NCBI GenBank assembly: GCA_964057225.1
Contig: OZ059896.1
Location: 13,624,501-13,688,500 of the forward strand
Length of the DNA stretch: 64,000 bases
From: Auanema rhodensis
Lineage: Eukaryota; Nematoda; Chromadorea; Rhabditida; Rhabditidae
Reading direction: 5' to 3'
The translations under genes and the position numbers were made by a program. Of the stretch, positions 24,243-36,200 are shown in pieces (within the stretch, counting starts at the first letter, position 1; every line of letters starts with the position of its first letter). The notes beneath the pieces were generated by a model that saw only the letters and a program-made list of their open reading frames with translations, was not told where the DNA came from and made no database searches.

Positions 24243-26871
24243 GCCGCCAGGAAAAATTTCTTGTCCCCAGGAGGGGGTGAGAGTTGCCTTTCTTGTCTTG
24301 GAGAAGGCTGGGATGATGGAGGCTCATTGGGGGTTCCTGGACTAGTTGGGACAGAAGGGGAAACCAGATCTGGCTTTTCCAAAGTGGAGCGATCAGGATG
24401 GCCTGTCGTCCTGAGTCTGCCAACTTGTTGATGGTCCTCTTGAGGAGGTGGAAGGGCGGGAAGACGAAGAGAAGTCCTTGCGGCAGCAGTTTCCAGTTGT
24501 GAGAGAAGGCGTCTACGCAGAATGCGTTCTCGTCTAGAAGGAAAGAGCAGTAAAGTGGTGCCTTTGCGTTCCAGGAGGATGCAAAAAGATCAAATGAAGG
24601 GGTACCGAATCTTTGGAAAATACTCGCAGTCGTCTCCGGATGGAGGGACCAATCTTCGTGAAGGCATCTACCCCTGGAGAGTTGGTCTGCGATGTGATTC
24701 AGTCTGCCGGCGATGTGCGTTGCTCTGACTCGGATATTGCGCTCCCTGCAGAAGTGCCAGAGCTTACGGGCTATTTCCGAACCTCGTTCTGAGGCCGAGC
24801 CACCCCGCCTGTTGATGTAAGTTATCGCCGATGTGTTATCGATTAACAGTAACACGTCAATATTGCACCACTCAGTGCCGAAATGGACCAGGGCTTTGAA
24901 GGCCGCAATAAGTTCCAACCAGTTTATGTGATAAGCATATTTCTCCTTGATTGACCATTTCCCTGAGATAGTGTTGCCTTCCCATGATGCTCCATATCCT
25001 TCACCGGAGGCGTCCGATGTAATGGACAGGGATGGAGAGAAGGGTACAAGTGAACTCGGGGAGCCTAGTGTGCAAGATTCTTCTGATAGGAAGGCACGTA
25101 AGGTATCCCGAAGGTCTCCTACAATAGAGACCTGAGCGGAAAGCTCGTTGGGGTCGTTTAGGTTGGGAAAACCTATGCCTCGTAAATCTCTTTGAGTTTG
25201 TCTAACCCAAAAGGAAAAATGTGGGTGTACCACAGTGGCGAAGTTGATTCTCCCGAGGAGGGAGGCCAGTTTCCGGAGTGGGGAGGCCTGGGATCTGAGA
25301 AGGACCGACAGGGAGGTGCTTATAGCCTCCCGTTTCTCTGTTGGCAGGCGCCATTCAAGAGAGCGCGTGTCTATTTCTAAACCTAGAAAATCGAGCGATT
25401 GGGTAGGGCTTAAGATGGATTTAAGCATGTTAATAGAGAAACCCGCGTCACGGAATAGATCTATAGCACGAGACGCATGATCGGCCACTCTTGTGGCTGA
25501 CCTGTCTAGAAAAAGCCAGTCGTCAAGGTAGTTGATTAGGCGAATTCCCTGATCCCTGAGGAGCGCTGCAAGCACCCTCATCAGCTTATGAAACACGTAT
25601 GGGGCTGCGTTTAGGCCGAAAGGAAGGACGCAGAACACGTATGATCTGCCCTCTATATCAAAGCCCAGGTAGGGTTGATGTTCTATTGCCACAGGGATAG
25701 AATGATAGGCCGACTGGAAGTCCACCTTGCATAACCAATCATTGCGTTGCAACACCGATGGGAGGTCCCTAACGGATTCCAGCTTGAACCGGGGTGTCTC
25801 TATGAAGGTGTTAAGCGTCTTCAAGTTGAGGATAAAGCGGCTGGACCCATCGGACTTGGGTACTAGAAAAGTAGAGGACCGGAAGATCCTTTCGCCAGGT
25901 CTAGCCGGTCTGATTGCCCCCGTCTCCAAAAGCTCCGCAAGGAGAGGGTTAGCCGGAAGGGATTGCGGTAACGATGTCAGATTTGACAGAAGGCGCTTAG
26001 GTTTACTCCCTGCGAAAGGGAGGCGGTAGCCTTTTACCGTCTGAAGGATATCCTGGTCTTTAGAGAAGGAACCCCAAAAGTCTAGGTGGGACGAAAGAGC
26101 ACCTGCTCGAAAATGGACGCACCTGCTATAGGAGTTAGCCTTGTGGATGGGTCGTGTTGATGGTCCCGATCGTTGGTTCGATGACGGTCTTGGACGTTGA
26201 TGATCTCGGGAACTTGAATTGGTTCTTGAGTTTCTAGAGAGTTCAGAGAAAGCCGAGATTTCTGCCCTTAGCTTCTTTCCGAAGAGTTCCGGGACTGAGT
26301 CCTGAGAATAAAGATTAATAGACGTTGGTCGCTTATGGCATCCTACCTCCTGAGAGTTGTCGAGAGACATGGTAGAACCGTAGAGCGGGGCCCTTTTGTA
26401 GCTAGGCATAGCCTTGATGGGCTGAGAGTACTTCATTTTAAGAAGTGCGATCTCTCTGAGGTGAGTATAATCCGTCTTGATATTGGCGCTGAGGAATCTT
26501 TCTGTCACGTTGATGTATGCCTGTTGTTTGGAGGAAAGTGGAGACTTGTTATCGATCTTCGCAAGTTTCCTGATGATCCGTAGGCCGGCGAGCGCATTGA
26601 GCGTGTTCTCGTAAGAGGCCCTGATGTCAGCCTCGCTGATCTTCACTGATGGCTTGACTGAGCTATCCACGTGGGTGGTGTATTTCTCATCCAGGCATGG
26701 TAGACGGGCGAATGGAGAATCGAGTATTGGGAGCTCAGATAAGATGTCGGCTCTTTCGGTGTGCGTCATGGAGCAACCGGAGGCAAGACGCTCGAAGTCG
26801 GCAAGTTCGGAACCGGAGAGGCGGACTACAGGCCTGGTTCTAGGTCCTTGAGATTCTGGTGGCATGGGCAC
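24148..26871 (-). CDS. DIRS gag-like/reverse transcriptase/RNase H polyprotein (copy 2)
   Basis: A 907-aa open frame. Residues ~1-270 are a hydrophilic gag-like region rich in Ser, Arg and Pro. RT follows, with FQSAYHSIP near 385, LPFGLNAAP near 420 and catalytic YLDD near 447. RNase H has SDASGEGYGAS near 618, then IDNTSAI and HIADQLSRG. The C-terminus (DLFASSWNAK...) is the conserved tail typical of DIRS/Ngaro RT-RH proteins. The frame is intact here, unlike the twin copy. The upstream ORF at 26905-27195 lies in the same frame and is separated by a single TAA, so the true protein may start further upstream. Confidence 0.92.
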   Translation of the reverse strand: MPMPPESQGPRTRPVVRLSGSELADFERLASGCSMTHTERADILSELPILDSPFARLPCLDEKYTTHVDSSVKPSVKISEADIRASYENTLNALAGLRIIRKLAKIDNKSPLSSKQQAYINVTERFLSANIKTDYTHLREIALLKMKYSQPIKAMPSYKRAPLYGSTMSLDNSQEVGCHKRPTSINLYSQDSVPELFGKKLRAEISAFSELSRNSRTNSSSRDHQRPRPSSNQRSGPSTRPIHKANSYSRCVHFRAGALSSHLDFWGSFSKDQDILQTVKGYRLPFAGSKPKRLLSNLTSLPQSLPANPLLAELLETGAIRPARPGERIFRSSTFLVPKSDGSSRFILNLKTLNTFIETPRFKLESVRDLPSVLQRNDWLCKVDFQSAYHSIPVAIEHQPYLGFDIEGRSYVFCVLPFGLNAAPYVFHKLMRVLAALLRDQGIRLINYLDDWLFLDRSATRVADHASRAIDLFRDAGFSINMLKSILSPTQSLDFLGLEIDTRSLEWRLPTEKREAISTSLSVLLRSQASPLRKLASLLGRINFATVVHPHFSFWVRQTQRDLRGIGFPNLNDPNELSAQVSIVGDLRDTLRAFLSEESCTLGSPSSLVPFSPSLSITSDASGEGYGASWEGNTISGKWSIKEKYAYHINWLELIAAFKALVHFGTEWCNIDVLLLIDNTSAITYINRRGGSASERGSEIARKLWHFCRERNIRVRATHIAGRLNHIADQLSRGRCLHEDWSLHPETTASIFQRFGTPSFDLFASSWNAKAPLYCSFLLDENAFCVDAFSHNWKLLPQGLLFVFPPFHLLKRTINKLADSGRQAILIAPLWKSQIWFPLLSQLVQEPPMSLHHPSLLQDKKGNSHPLLGTRNFSWRRGGFHRQHRRNIGPDQTTIGKRFRSWYPKTI

Positions 26872-26904
26872 GAAGTCGTCCTCGTCCGAGGAGTCATGTC
26901 GAAC

Positions 26905-27195
26905 TTAATCGAGTTCTTCATGGGAGTTTACCGAGTGATCGCCTTGGGTTGATTCCGTAGGTGTGAGACGGCCATCGCGTCGTGAAGATTCCAAAGAGCC
27001 GTCTGATGAGATCGAGACGGATGAGCGGCCTCTTTTCGGGGCAGGCTCATGATCAGGGGCTTGTCCCTTCTTGGTAGTGCGAGCGGGGCCATAGCGACCA
27101 ACCGTGAGGCTCGAAACAAAAATATGAAGTGTTTTACTGATAGAATTGACTTGAGAACCCGGTTCCCGCCAATACTTAAAGCCCGCCTTTCCCAC
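26905..27195 (-). CDS. DIRS N-terminal gag-like ORF, ended by a single in-frame stop
   Basis: A 96-aa hydrophilic ORF rich in Ser, Arg, Lys and Asp that starts inside the ITR. It is in the same frame as the 907-aa ORF. After its TAA (26905-26907) the frame continues through an acidic run (DSSDEDDF) straight into the RT polyprotein. The acidic/serine-rich composition runs on across the stop. This looks like one gag protein with either a nonsense mutation or a read-through stop. The first ~25 codons overlap the ITR and may be untranslated. Confidence 0.55.
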   Translation of the reverse strand: MGKAGFKYWREPGSQVNSISKTLHIFVSSLTVGRYGPARTTKKGQAPDHEPAPKRGRSSVSISSDGSLESSRRDGRLTPTESTQGDHSVNSHEELD

Positions 27196-27281
27196 GGTCT
27201 TATTACCCTATTCAAAAAAAATTTTTTTTTTGTAACGTGAGGTCAATGTAAACAATATAGCTAACAGTCGAAAAAATATAA
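27123..27281 (-). repeat. DIRS 5' inverted terminal repeat (copy 2)
   Basis: About 158 bp matching the reverse complement of 22882-23040. It differs at the outer tip (CGAAAAAATATAAC instead of CGAATAAATATAATC). The satellite resumes at 27282. Confidence 0.85.
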
Positions 27282-30200
27282 CGAGGAATCACCGGTCACA
27301 TCGTGAACACAGCCTGAACTTTTTTGTGAACAATCTTGTGGGTGTGCTTGGTATAAACCGTTTTTCCGGAAAATGGAGAGGTCCAAGCTAAATCTGAGTT
27401 GGATATTCAGATTCTTCATGTTTCAATACCCAAGTTCAGAATGTTTTTGTTTGAAAACATTCCATGATCGAAGAGAAAAACGGGGAATCACCGGTCACAT
27501 CGTGAGCACAGCCTGAACTTTTTTGTGAACAATCTTGTGGGTGTGCTTGGTATAAACCGTTTTTCCGGAAAATGGAGAGGTCTAAGCCTTTTCTAAGTCG
27601 GATATTCAGATTCTTCATGTTTCATTACCCAAGTTCAGAATGTTTTTGTTTGAAAACATTCCATGATCGAAGAGAAAAACGGGGAATCACCGGTCACATC
27701 GTGAGCACAGCCTGAACTTTTTTGTGAACAATCTTGTGGGTGTGCTTGGTATAAACCGTTTTTCCGGAAAATGGAGAGGTCCAAGCTAAATCTGAGTTGG
27801 ATATTCAGATTCTTCATGTTTCAATACCCAAGTTCAGAATGTTTTTGTTTGAAAACATTCCATGATCGAAGAGAAAAACGGGGAATCACCGGTCATATCG
27901 TGAGCACAGCCTGAACTTTTTTGTGAACAATCTTGTGGGTGTGCTTGGTATAAACCGTTTTTCCGGAAAATGGAGAGGTCCAAGCTAAATCTGAGTTGGA
28001 TATTCAGATTCTTCATGTTTCAATACCCAAGTTCAGAATGTTTTTGTTTGAAAACATTCCATGATCGAAGAGAAAAACGGGGAATCACCGGTCACATCGT
28101 AAGCACAGCCTGAACTTTTTTGTGAACAATCTTGTGGGTGTGCTTGGTATAAACCGTTTTTCCGGAAAATGGAGAGGTCCAAGCTAAATCTGAGTTGGAT
28201 ATTCAGATTCTTCATGTTTCAATACCCAAGTTCAGAATGTTTTTGTTTGAAAACATTCCATGATCGAAGAGAAAAACGGGGAATCACCGGTCACATCGTG
28301 AGCACAGCCTGAACTTTTTTGTGAACAATCTTGTGGGTGTGCTTGGTATAAACCGTTTTTCCGGAAAATGGAGAGGTCTAAGCCTTTTCTAAGTCGGATA
28401 TTCAGATTCTTCATGTTTCATTACCCAAGTTCAGAATGTTTTTGTTTGAAAACATTCCATGATCGAAGAGAAAAACGGGGAATCACCGGTCACATCGTGA
28501 GCACAGCCTGAACTTTTTTGTGAACAATCTTGTGGGTGTGCTTGGTATAAACCGTTTTTCCGGAAAATGGAGAGGTCCAAGCTAAATCTGAGTTGGATAT
28601 TCAGATTCTTCATGTTTCAATACCCAAGTTCAGAATGTTTTTGTTTGAAAACATTCCATGATCGAAGAGAAAAACGGGGAATCACCGGTCACATCGTGAG
28701 CACAGCCTGAACTTTTTTGTGAACAATCTTGTGGGTGTGCTTGGTATAAACCGTTTTTCCGGAAAATGGAGAGGTCCAAGCTAAATCTGAGTTGGATATT
28801 CAGATTCTTCATGTTTCAATACCCAAGTTCAGAAAGTTTTTGTTTGAGAACATTCCATGATCGAAGAGAAAAACGGGGAATCACCGGTCACATCGTGAGC
28901 ACAGCCTGAACTTTTTGTGAACAATCTTGTGGGTGTGCTTGGTATAAACCGTTTTTCCGGAAAATGGAGAGGTCTAAGCCTTTTCTAAGTCTGATATTCA
29001 GATTCTTCATGTTTCATTACCCAAGTTCGGAATGTTTTTGTTTGAAAGCATTTCATGATCGAAGAGAAAAACGGGGAATCACCGGTCACATCGTGAACAC
29101 AGCCTGAACTTTTTTGTGAACAATCTTGTGGGTGTGCTTGGTATAAACCGTTTTTCCGGAAAATGGAGAGGTCTAAGCCTTTTCTAAGTCTGATATTCAG
29201 ATTCTTCATGTTTCATTACCGAAGTACAGAATGTTTTTGTTTGAAAACATTCAATGATCGAAGAGAAAAACGGGGAATCACCGGTCACATCGTGAGCACA
29301 GCCTGAACTTTTTGTGAACAATCTTGTGGGTGTGCTTGGTATAAACCGTTTTTCCGGAAAATGGAGAGGTCCAAGCTAAATCTGAGTTGGATATTCAGAT
29401 TCTTCATGTTTCATTACTCAAGTTCAGAATGTTTTTGTTTGAAAACATTCCATGATCGAAGAGAAAAACGGGGAATCACCGGTCACATCGTGAGCACAGC
29501 CTGAACTTTTTGTGAACAATCTTGTGGGTGTGCTTGGTATAAACCGTTTTTCCGGAAAATGGAGAGGTCCAAGCTAAATCTGAGTTGGATATTCAGATTC
29601 TTCATGTTTCAATACCCAAGTTCAGAAAGTTTTTGTTTGAAAACATTCCATGATCGAAGAGAAAAACGGGGAATCACCGGTCACATCGTGAGCACAGCCT
29701 GAACTTTTTTGTGAACAATCTTGTGGGTGTGCTTGGTATAAACCGTTTTTCCGGAAAATGGAGAGGTCCAAGCTAAATCTGAGTTGGATATTCAGATTCT
29801 TCATGTTTCAATACCCAAGTTCAGAATGTTTTCACTTGAAAACATTCCATGATCGGAGAGAAAAACGGGGAATCACCGGTCACATCGTGAGCACAGCCTG
29901 AACTTTTTTGTGAACAATCTTGTGGGTGTGCTTGGTATAAACCGTTTTTCCGGAAAATGGAGAGGTCCAAGCTAAATCTGAGTTGGATATTCAGATTCTT
30001 CATGTTTCGATACCCAAGTTCAGAAAGTTTTTGTTTGAAAACATTCCATGATCGAAGAGAAAAACGGGGAATCACCGGTCACATCGTGAGCACAGCCTGA
30101 ACTTTTTTGTGAACAATCTTGTGGGTGTGCTTGGTATAAACCGTTTTTCCGGAAAATGGAGAGGTCCAAGCTAAATCTGAGTTGGATATTCAGATTCTTC

Positions 30201-33200
30201 ATGTTTCAATACCCAAGTTCAGAAAGTTTTTGTTTGAAAACATTCCATGATCGAAGAGAAAAACGGGGAATCACCGGTAACATCGTGAGCACAGCCTGAA
30301 CTTTTTTGTGAACAATCTTGTGGGTGTGCTTGGTATAAACCGTTTTTCCGGAAAATAGAGAGGTCCAAGCTAAATATGAGTTGGATATTCAGATTCTTCA
30401 TGTTTCAATACCCAAGTTCAGAATGTTTTCATTTGAAAACATTCCATGATCGAAGAGAAAAACGGGGAATCACCGGTCACATCGTGAGCACAGCCTGAAA
30501 TTTTTTGTGAACAATCTTGTGGGTGTGCTTGGTATAAACCGTTTTTCCGGAAAATGGAGAGGTCCAAGCTAAATCTGAGTTGGATATTCAGATTCTTCAT
30601 GTTTCGATACCCAAGTTCAGAAAGTTTTTGTTTGAAAACATTCCATGATCGAAGAGAAAAACGGGGAATCACCGGTCACATCGTGAGCACAGCCTGAACT
30701 TTTTTGTGAACAATCTTGTGGGTGTGCTTGGTATAAACCGTTTTTCCGGAAAATGGAGAGGTCCAAGCTAAATCTGAGTTGGATATTCAGATTCTTCATG
30801 TTTCAATACCCAAGTTCAGAAAGTTTTTGTTTGAAAACATTCCATGATCGAAGAGAAAAACGGGGAATCACCGGTAACATCGTGAGCACAGCCTGAACTT
30901 TTTTGTGAACAATCTTGTGGGTGTGCTTGGTATAAACCGTTTTTCCGGAAAATAGAGAGGTCCAAGCTAAATATGAGTTGGATATTCAGATTCTTCATGT
31001 TTCAATACCCAAGTTCAGAATGTTTTCATTTGAAAACATTCCATGATCGAAGAGAAAAACGGGGAATCACCGGTCACATCGTGAGCACAGCCTGAACTTT
31101 TTTGTGAACAATCTTGTGGGTGTGCTTGGTATAAACCGTTTTTCCGGAAAATGGAGAGGTCTAAGCCTTTTCTAAGTCTGATATTCAGATTCTTCATGTT
31201 TCATTACCCAAGTTCGGAATGTTTTTGTTTGAAAGCATTTCATGATCGAAGAGAAAAACGGGGAATCACCGGTCACATCGTGAACACAGCCTGAACTTTT
31301 TTGTGAACAATCTTGTGGGTGTGCTTGGTATAAACCGTTTTTCCGGAAAATGGAGAGGTCCAAGCTAAATCTGAGTTGGATATTCAGATTCTTCATGTTT
31401 CATTACCCAAGTTCAGAATGTTTTTGTTTGAAAACATTCCATGATCGAAGAGAAAAACGGGGAATCACCGGTCACATCGTGAGCACAGCCTGAACTTTTT
31501 TGTGAACAATCTTGTGGGTGTGCTTGGTATAAACCGTTTTTCCGGAAAATGGAGAGGTCTAAGCCTTTTCTAAGTCTGATATTCAGATTCTTCATGTTTC
31601 ATTACCCAAGTTCGGAATGTTTTTGTTTGAAAGCATTTCATGATCGAAGAGAAAAACGGGGAATCACCGGTCACATCGTGAACACAGCCTGAACTTTTTT
31701 GTGAACAATCTTGTGGGTGTGCTTGGTATAAACCGTTTTTCCGGAAAATGGAGAGGTCTAAGCCTTTTCTAAGTCGGATATTCAGATTCTTCATGTTTCA
31801 TTACCCAAGTTCAGAATGTTTTTGTTTGAAAACATTCCATGATCGAAGAGAAAAACGGGGAATCACCGGTCACATCGTGAGCACAGCCTGAACTTTTTTG
31901 TGAACAATCTTGTGGGTGTGCTTGGTATAAACCGTTTTTCCGGAAAATGGAGAGGTCCAAGCTAAATCTGAGTTGGATATTCAGATTCTTCATGTTTCAA
32001 TACCCAAGTTCAGAATGTTTTTGTTTGAAAACATTCCATGATCGAAGAGAAAAACGGGGAATCACCGGTCACATCGTGAGCACAGCCTGAACTTTTTTGT
32101 GAACAATCTTGTGGGTGTGCTTGGTATAAACCGTTTTTCCGGAAAATGGAGAGGTCCAAGCTAAATCTGAGTTGGATATTCAGATTCTTCATGTTTCAAT
32201 ACCCAAGTTCAGAAAGTTTTTGTTTGAGAACATTCCATGATCGAAGAGAAAAACGGGGAATCACCGGTCACATCGTGAGCACAGCCTGAACTTTTTGTGA
32301 ACAATCTTGTGGGTGTGCTTGGTATAAACCGTTTTTCCGGAAAATGGAGAGGTCTAAGCCTTTTCTAAGTCTGATATTCAGATTCTTCATGTTTCATTAC
32401 CCAAGTTCGGAATGTTTTTGTTTGAAAGCATTTCATGATCGAAGAGAAAAACGGGGAATCACCGGTCACATCGTGAACACAGCCTGAACTTTTTTGTGAA
32501 CAATCTTGTGGGTGTGCTTGGTATAAACCGTTTTTCCGGAAAATGGAGAGGTCTAAGCCTTTTCTAAGTCTGATATTCAGATTCTTCATGTTTCATTACC
32601 GAAGTACAGAATGTTTTTGTTTGAAAACATTCAATGATCGAAGAGAAAAACGGGGAATCACCGGTCACATCGTGAGCACAGCCTGAACTTTTTGTGAACA
32701 ATCTTGTGGGTGTGCTTGGTATAAACCGTTTTTCCGGAAAATGGAGAGGTCCAAGCTAAATCTGAGTTGGATATTCAGATTCTTCATGTTTCATTACTCA
32801 AGTTCAGAATGTTTTTGTTTGAAAACATTCCATGATCGAAGAGAAAAACGGGGAATCACCGGTCACATCGTGAGCACAGCCTGAACTTTTTGTGAACAAT
32901 CTTGTGGGTGTGCTTGGTATAAACCGTTTTTCCGGAAAATGGAGAGGTCCAAGCTAAATCTGAGTTGGATATTCAGATTCTTCATGTTTCAATACCCAAG
33001 TTCAGAAAGTTTTTGTTTGAAAACATTCCATGATCGAAGAGAAAAACGGGGAATCACCGGTCACATCGTGAGCACAGCCTGAACTTTTTTGTGAACAATC
33101 TTGTGGGTGTGCTTGGTATAAACCGTTTTTCCGGAAAATGGAGAGGTCCAAGCTAAATCTGAGTTGGATATTCAGATTCTTCATGTTTCAATACCCAAGT

Positions 33201-36200
33201 TCAGAATGTTTTCACTTGAAAACATTCCATGATCGAAGAGAAAAACGGGGAATCACCGGTCACATCGTGAGCACAGCCTGAACTTTTTGTGAACAATCTT
33301 GTGGGTGTGCTTGGTATAAACCGTTTTTCCGGAAAATGGAGAGGTCCAAGCTAAATCTGAGTTGGATATTCAGATTCTTCATGTTTCAATACCCAAGTTC
33401 AGAAAGTTTTTGTTTGAAAACATTCCATGATCGAAGAGAAAAACGGGGAATCACCGGTCACATCGTGAGCACAGCCTGAACTTTTTTGTGAACAATCTTG
33501 TGGGTGTGCTTGGTATAAACCGTTTTTCCGGAAAATGGAGAGGTCCAAGCTAAATCTGAGTTGGATATTCAGATTCTTCATGTTTCGATACCCAAGTTCA
33601 GAAAGTTTTTGTTTGAAAACATTCCATGATCGAAGAGAAAAACGGGGAATCACCGGTCACATCGTGAGCACAGCCTGAACTTTTTTGTGAACAATCTTGT
33701 GGGTGTGCTTGGTATAAACCGTTTTTCCGGAAAATGGAGAGGTCCAAGCTAAATCTGAGTTGGATATTCAGATTCTTCATGTTTCAATACCCAAGTTCAG
33801 AAAGTTTTTGTTTGAAAACATTCCATGATCGAAGAGAAAAACGGGGAATCACCGGTAACATCGTGAGCACAGCCTGAACTTTTTTGTGAACAATCTTGTG
33901 GGTGTGCTTGGTATAAACCGTTTTTCCGGAAAATGGAGAGGTCCAAGCTAAATCTGAGTTGGATATTCAGATTCTTCATGTTTCAATACCCAAGTTCAGA
34001 ATGTTTTCACTTGAAAACATTCCATGATCGAAGAGAAAAACGGGGAATCACCGGTCACATCGTGAGCACAGCCTGAACTTTTTGTGAACAATCTTGTGGG
34101 TGTGCTTGGTATAAACCGTTTTTCCGGAAAATGGAGAGGTCCAAGCTAAATCTGAGTTGGATATTCAGATTCTTCATGTTTCAATACCCAAGTTCAGAAA
34201 GTTTTTGTTTGAAAACATTCCATGATCGAAGAGAAAAACGGGGAATCACCGGTCACATCGTGAGCACAGCCTGAACTTTTTTGTGAACAATCTTGTGGGT
34301 GTGCTTGGTATAAACCGTTTTTCCGGAAAATGGAGAGGTCCAAGCTAAATCTGAGTTGGATATTCAGATTCTTCATGTTTCGATACCCAAGTTCAGAAAG
34401 TTTTTGTTTGAAAACATTCCATGATCGAAGAGAAAAACGGGGAATCACCGGTCACATCGTGAGCACAGCCTGAACTTTTTTGTGAACAATCTTGTGGGTG
34501 TGCTTGGTATAAACCGTTTTTCCGGAAAATGGAGAGGTCCAAGCTAAATCTGAGTTGGATATTCAGATTCTTCATGTTTCAATACCCAAGTTCAGAAAGT
34601 TTTTGTTTGAAAACATTCCATGATCGAAGAGAAAAACGGGGAATCACCGGTAACATCGTGAGCACAGCCTGAACTTTTTTGTGAACAATCTTGTGGGTGT
34701 GCTTGGTATAAACCGTTTTTCCGGAAAATAGAGAGGTCCAAGCTAAATATGAGTTGGATATTCAGATTCTTCATGTTTCAATACCCAAGTTCAGAATGTT
34801 TTCATTTGAAAACATTCCATGATCGAAGAGAAAAACGGGGAATCACCGGTCACATCGTGAGCACAGCCTGAACTTTTTTGTGAACAATCTTGTGGGTGTG
34901 CTTGGTATAAACCGTTTTTCCGGAAAATGGAGAGGTCTAAGCCTTTTCTAAGTCTGATATTCAGATTCTTCATGTTTCATTACCCAAGTTCGGAATGTTT
35001 TTGTTTGAAAGCATTTCATGATCGAAGAGAAAAACGGGGAATCACCGGTCACATCGTGAACACAGCCTGAACTTTTTTGTGAACAATCTTGTGGGTGTGC
35101 TTGGTATAAACCGTTTTTCCGGAAAATGGAGAGGTCCAAGCTAAATCTGAGTTGGATATTCAGATTCTTCATGTTTCATTACCCAAGTTCAGAATGTTTT
35201 TGTTTGAAAACATTCCATGATCGAAGAGAAAAACGGGGAATCACCGGTCACATCGTGAGCACAGCCTGAACTTTTTTGTGAACAATCTTGTGGGTGTGCT
35301 TGGTATAAACCGTTTTTCCGGAAAATGGAGAGGTCTAAGCCTTTTCTAAGTCTGATATTCAGATTCTTCATGTTTCATTACCCAAGTTCGGAATGTTTTT
35401 GTTTGAAAGCATTTCATGATCGAAGAGAAAAACGGGGAATCACCGGTCACATCGTGAACACAGCCTGAACTTTTTTGTGAACAATCTTGTGGGTGTGCTT
35501 GGTATAAACCGTTTTTCCGGAAAATGGAGAGGTCTAAGCCTTTTCTAAGTCGGATATTCAGATTCTTCATGTTTCATTACCCAAGTTCAGAATGTTTTTG
35601 TTTGAAAACATTCCATGATCGAAGAGAAAAACGGGGAATCACCGGTCACATCGTGAGCACAGCCTGAACTTTTTTGTGAACAATCTTGTGGGTGTGCTTG
35701 GTATAAACCGTTTTTCCGGAAAATGGAGAGGTCCAAGCTAAATCTGAGTTGGATATTCAGATTCTTCATGTTTTATTACTCAAGTTCAGAAAGTTTTTGT
35801 TTGAAAACATTCCATGATCGAAGAGAAAAACGGGGAATCACCGGTCACATCGTGAGCACAGCCTGAACTTTTTTGTGAACAATCTTGTGGGTGTGCTTGG
35901 TATAAACCGTTTTTCCGGAAAATAGAGAGGTCCAAGCTAAATCTGAGTTGGATATTCAGATTCTTCATGTTTCAATACCCAAGTTCAGAATATTTTTATT
36001 TCAAAACATTTCATGATCGAGGAGAAAAACAGGGAATCACCGGTCGCATCGTGAGCACAGCCTGAACTTTTTTGTGAACAATCTTGTGGGTGTGCTTGGT
36101 ATAAACCGTTTTTCCGGAAAATGGAGAGGTCGAAGCCTTTTCTAAGTCGGATATTCAGATTCTTCATGTTTCAATACCCAAGTTCAGAATATTTTTATTT

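Larger units (their letters stand above)
22845..27281 (-). mobile_element. DIRS-type tyrosine-recombinase retrotransposon, copy 2 (complete, 4437 bp)
   Basis: Complete element on the - strand: 5' ITR 27123-27281, N-terminal ORF, gag-RT-RNase H, tyrosine recombinase, internal complementary region and 3' ITR with extension (22845-23040). Outside it, satellite reads GAGAAAAA on the left and CGAGGAATCACC on the right, which rejoin to an ordinary monomer with no target-site duplication. This is expected for tyrosine-recombinase integration. Inverted ITRs plus an ICR favour a true DIRS1-like structure over a PAT-like element with split direct repeats, the type known from nematodes such as Panagrellus. 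Confidence 0.92.
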
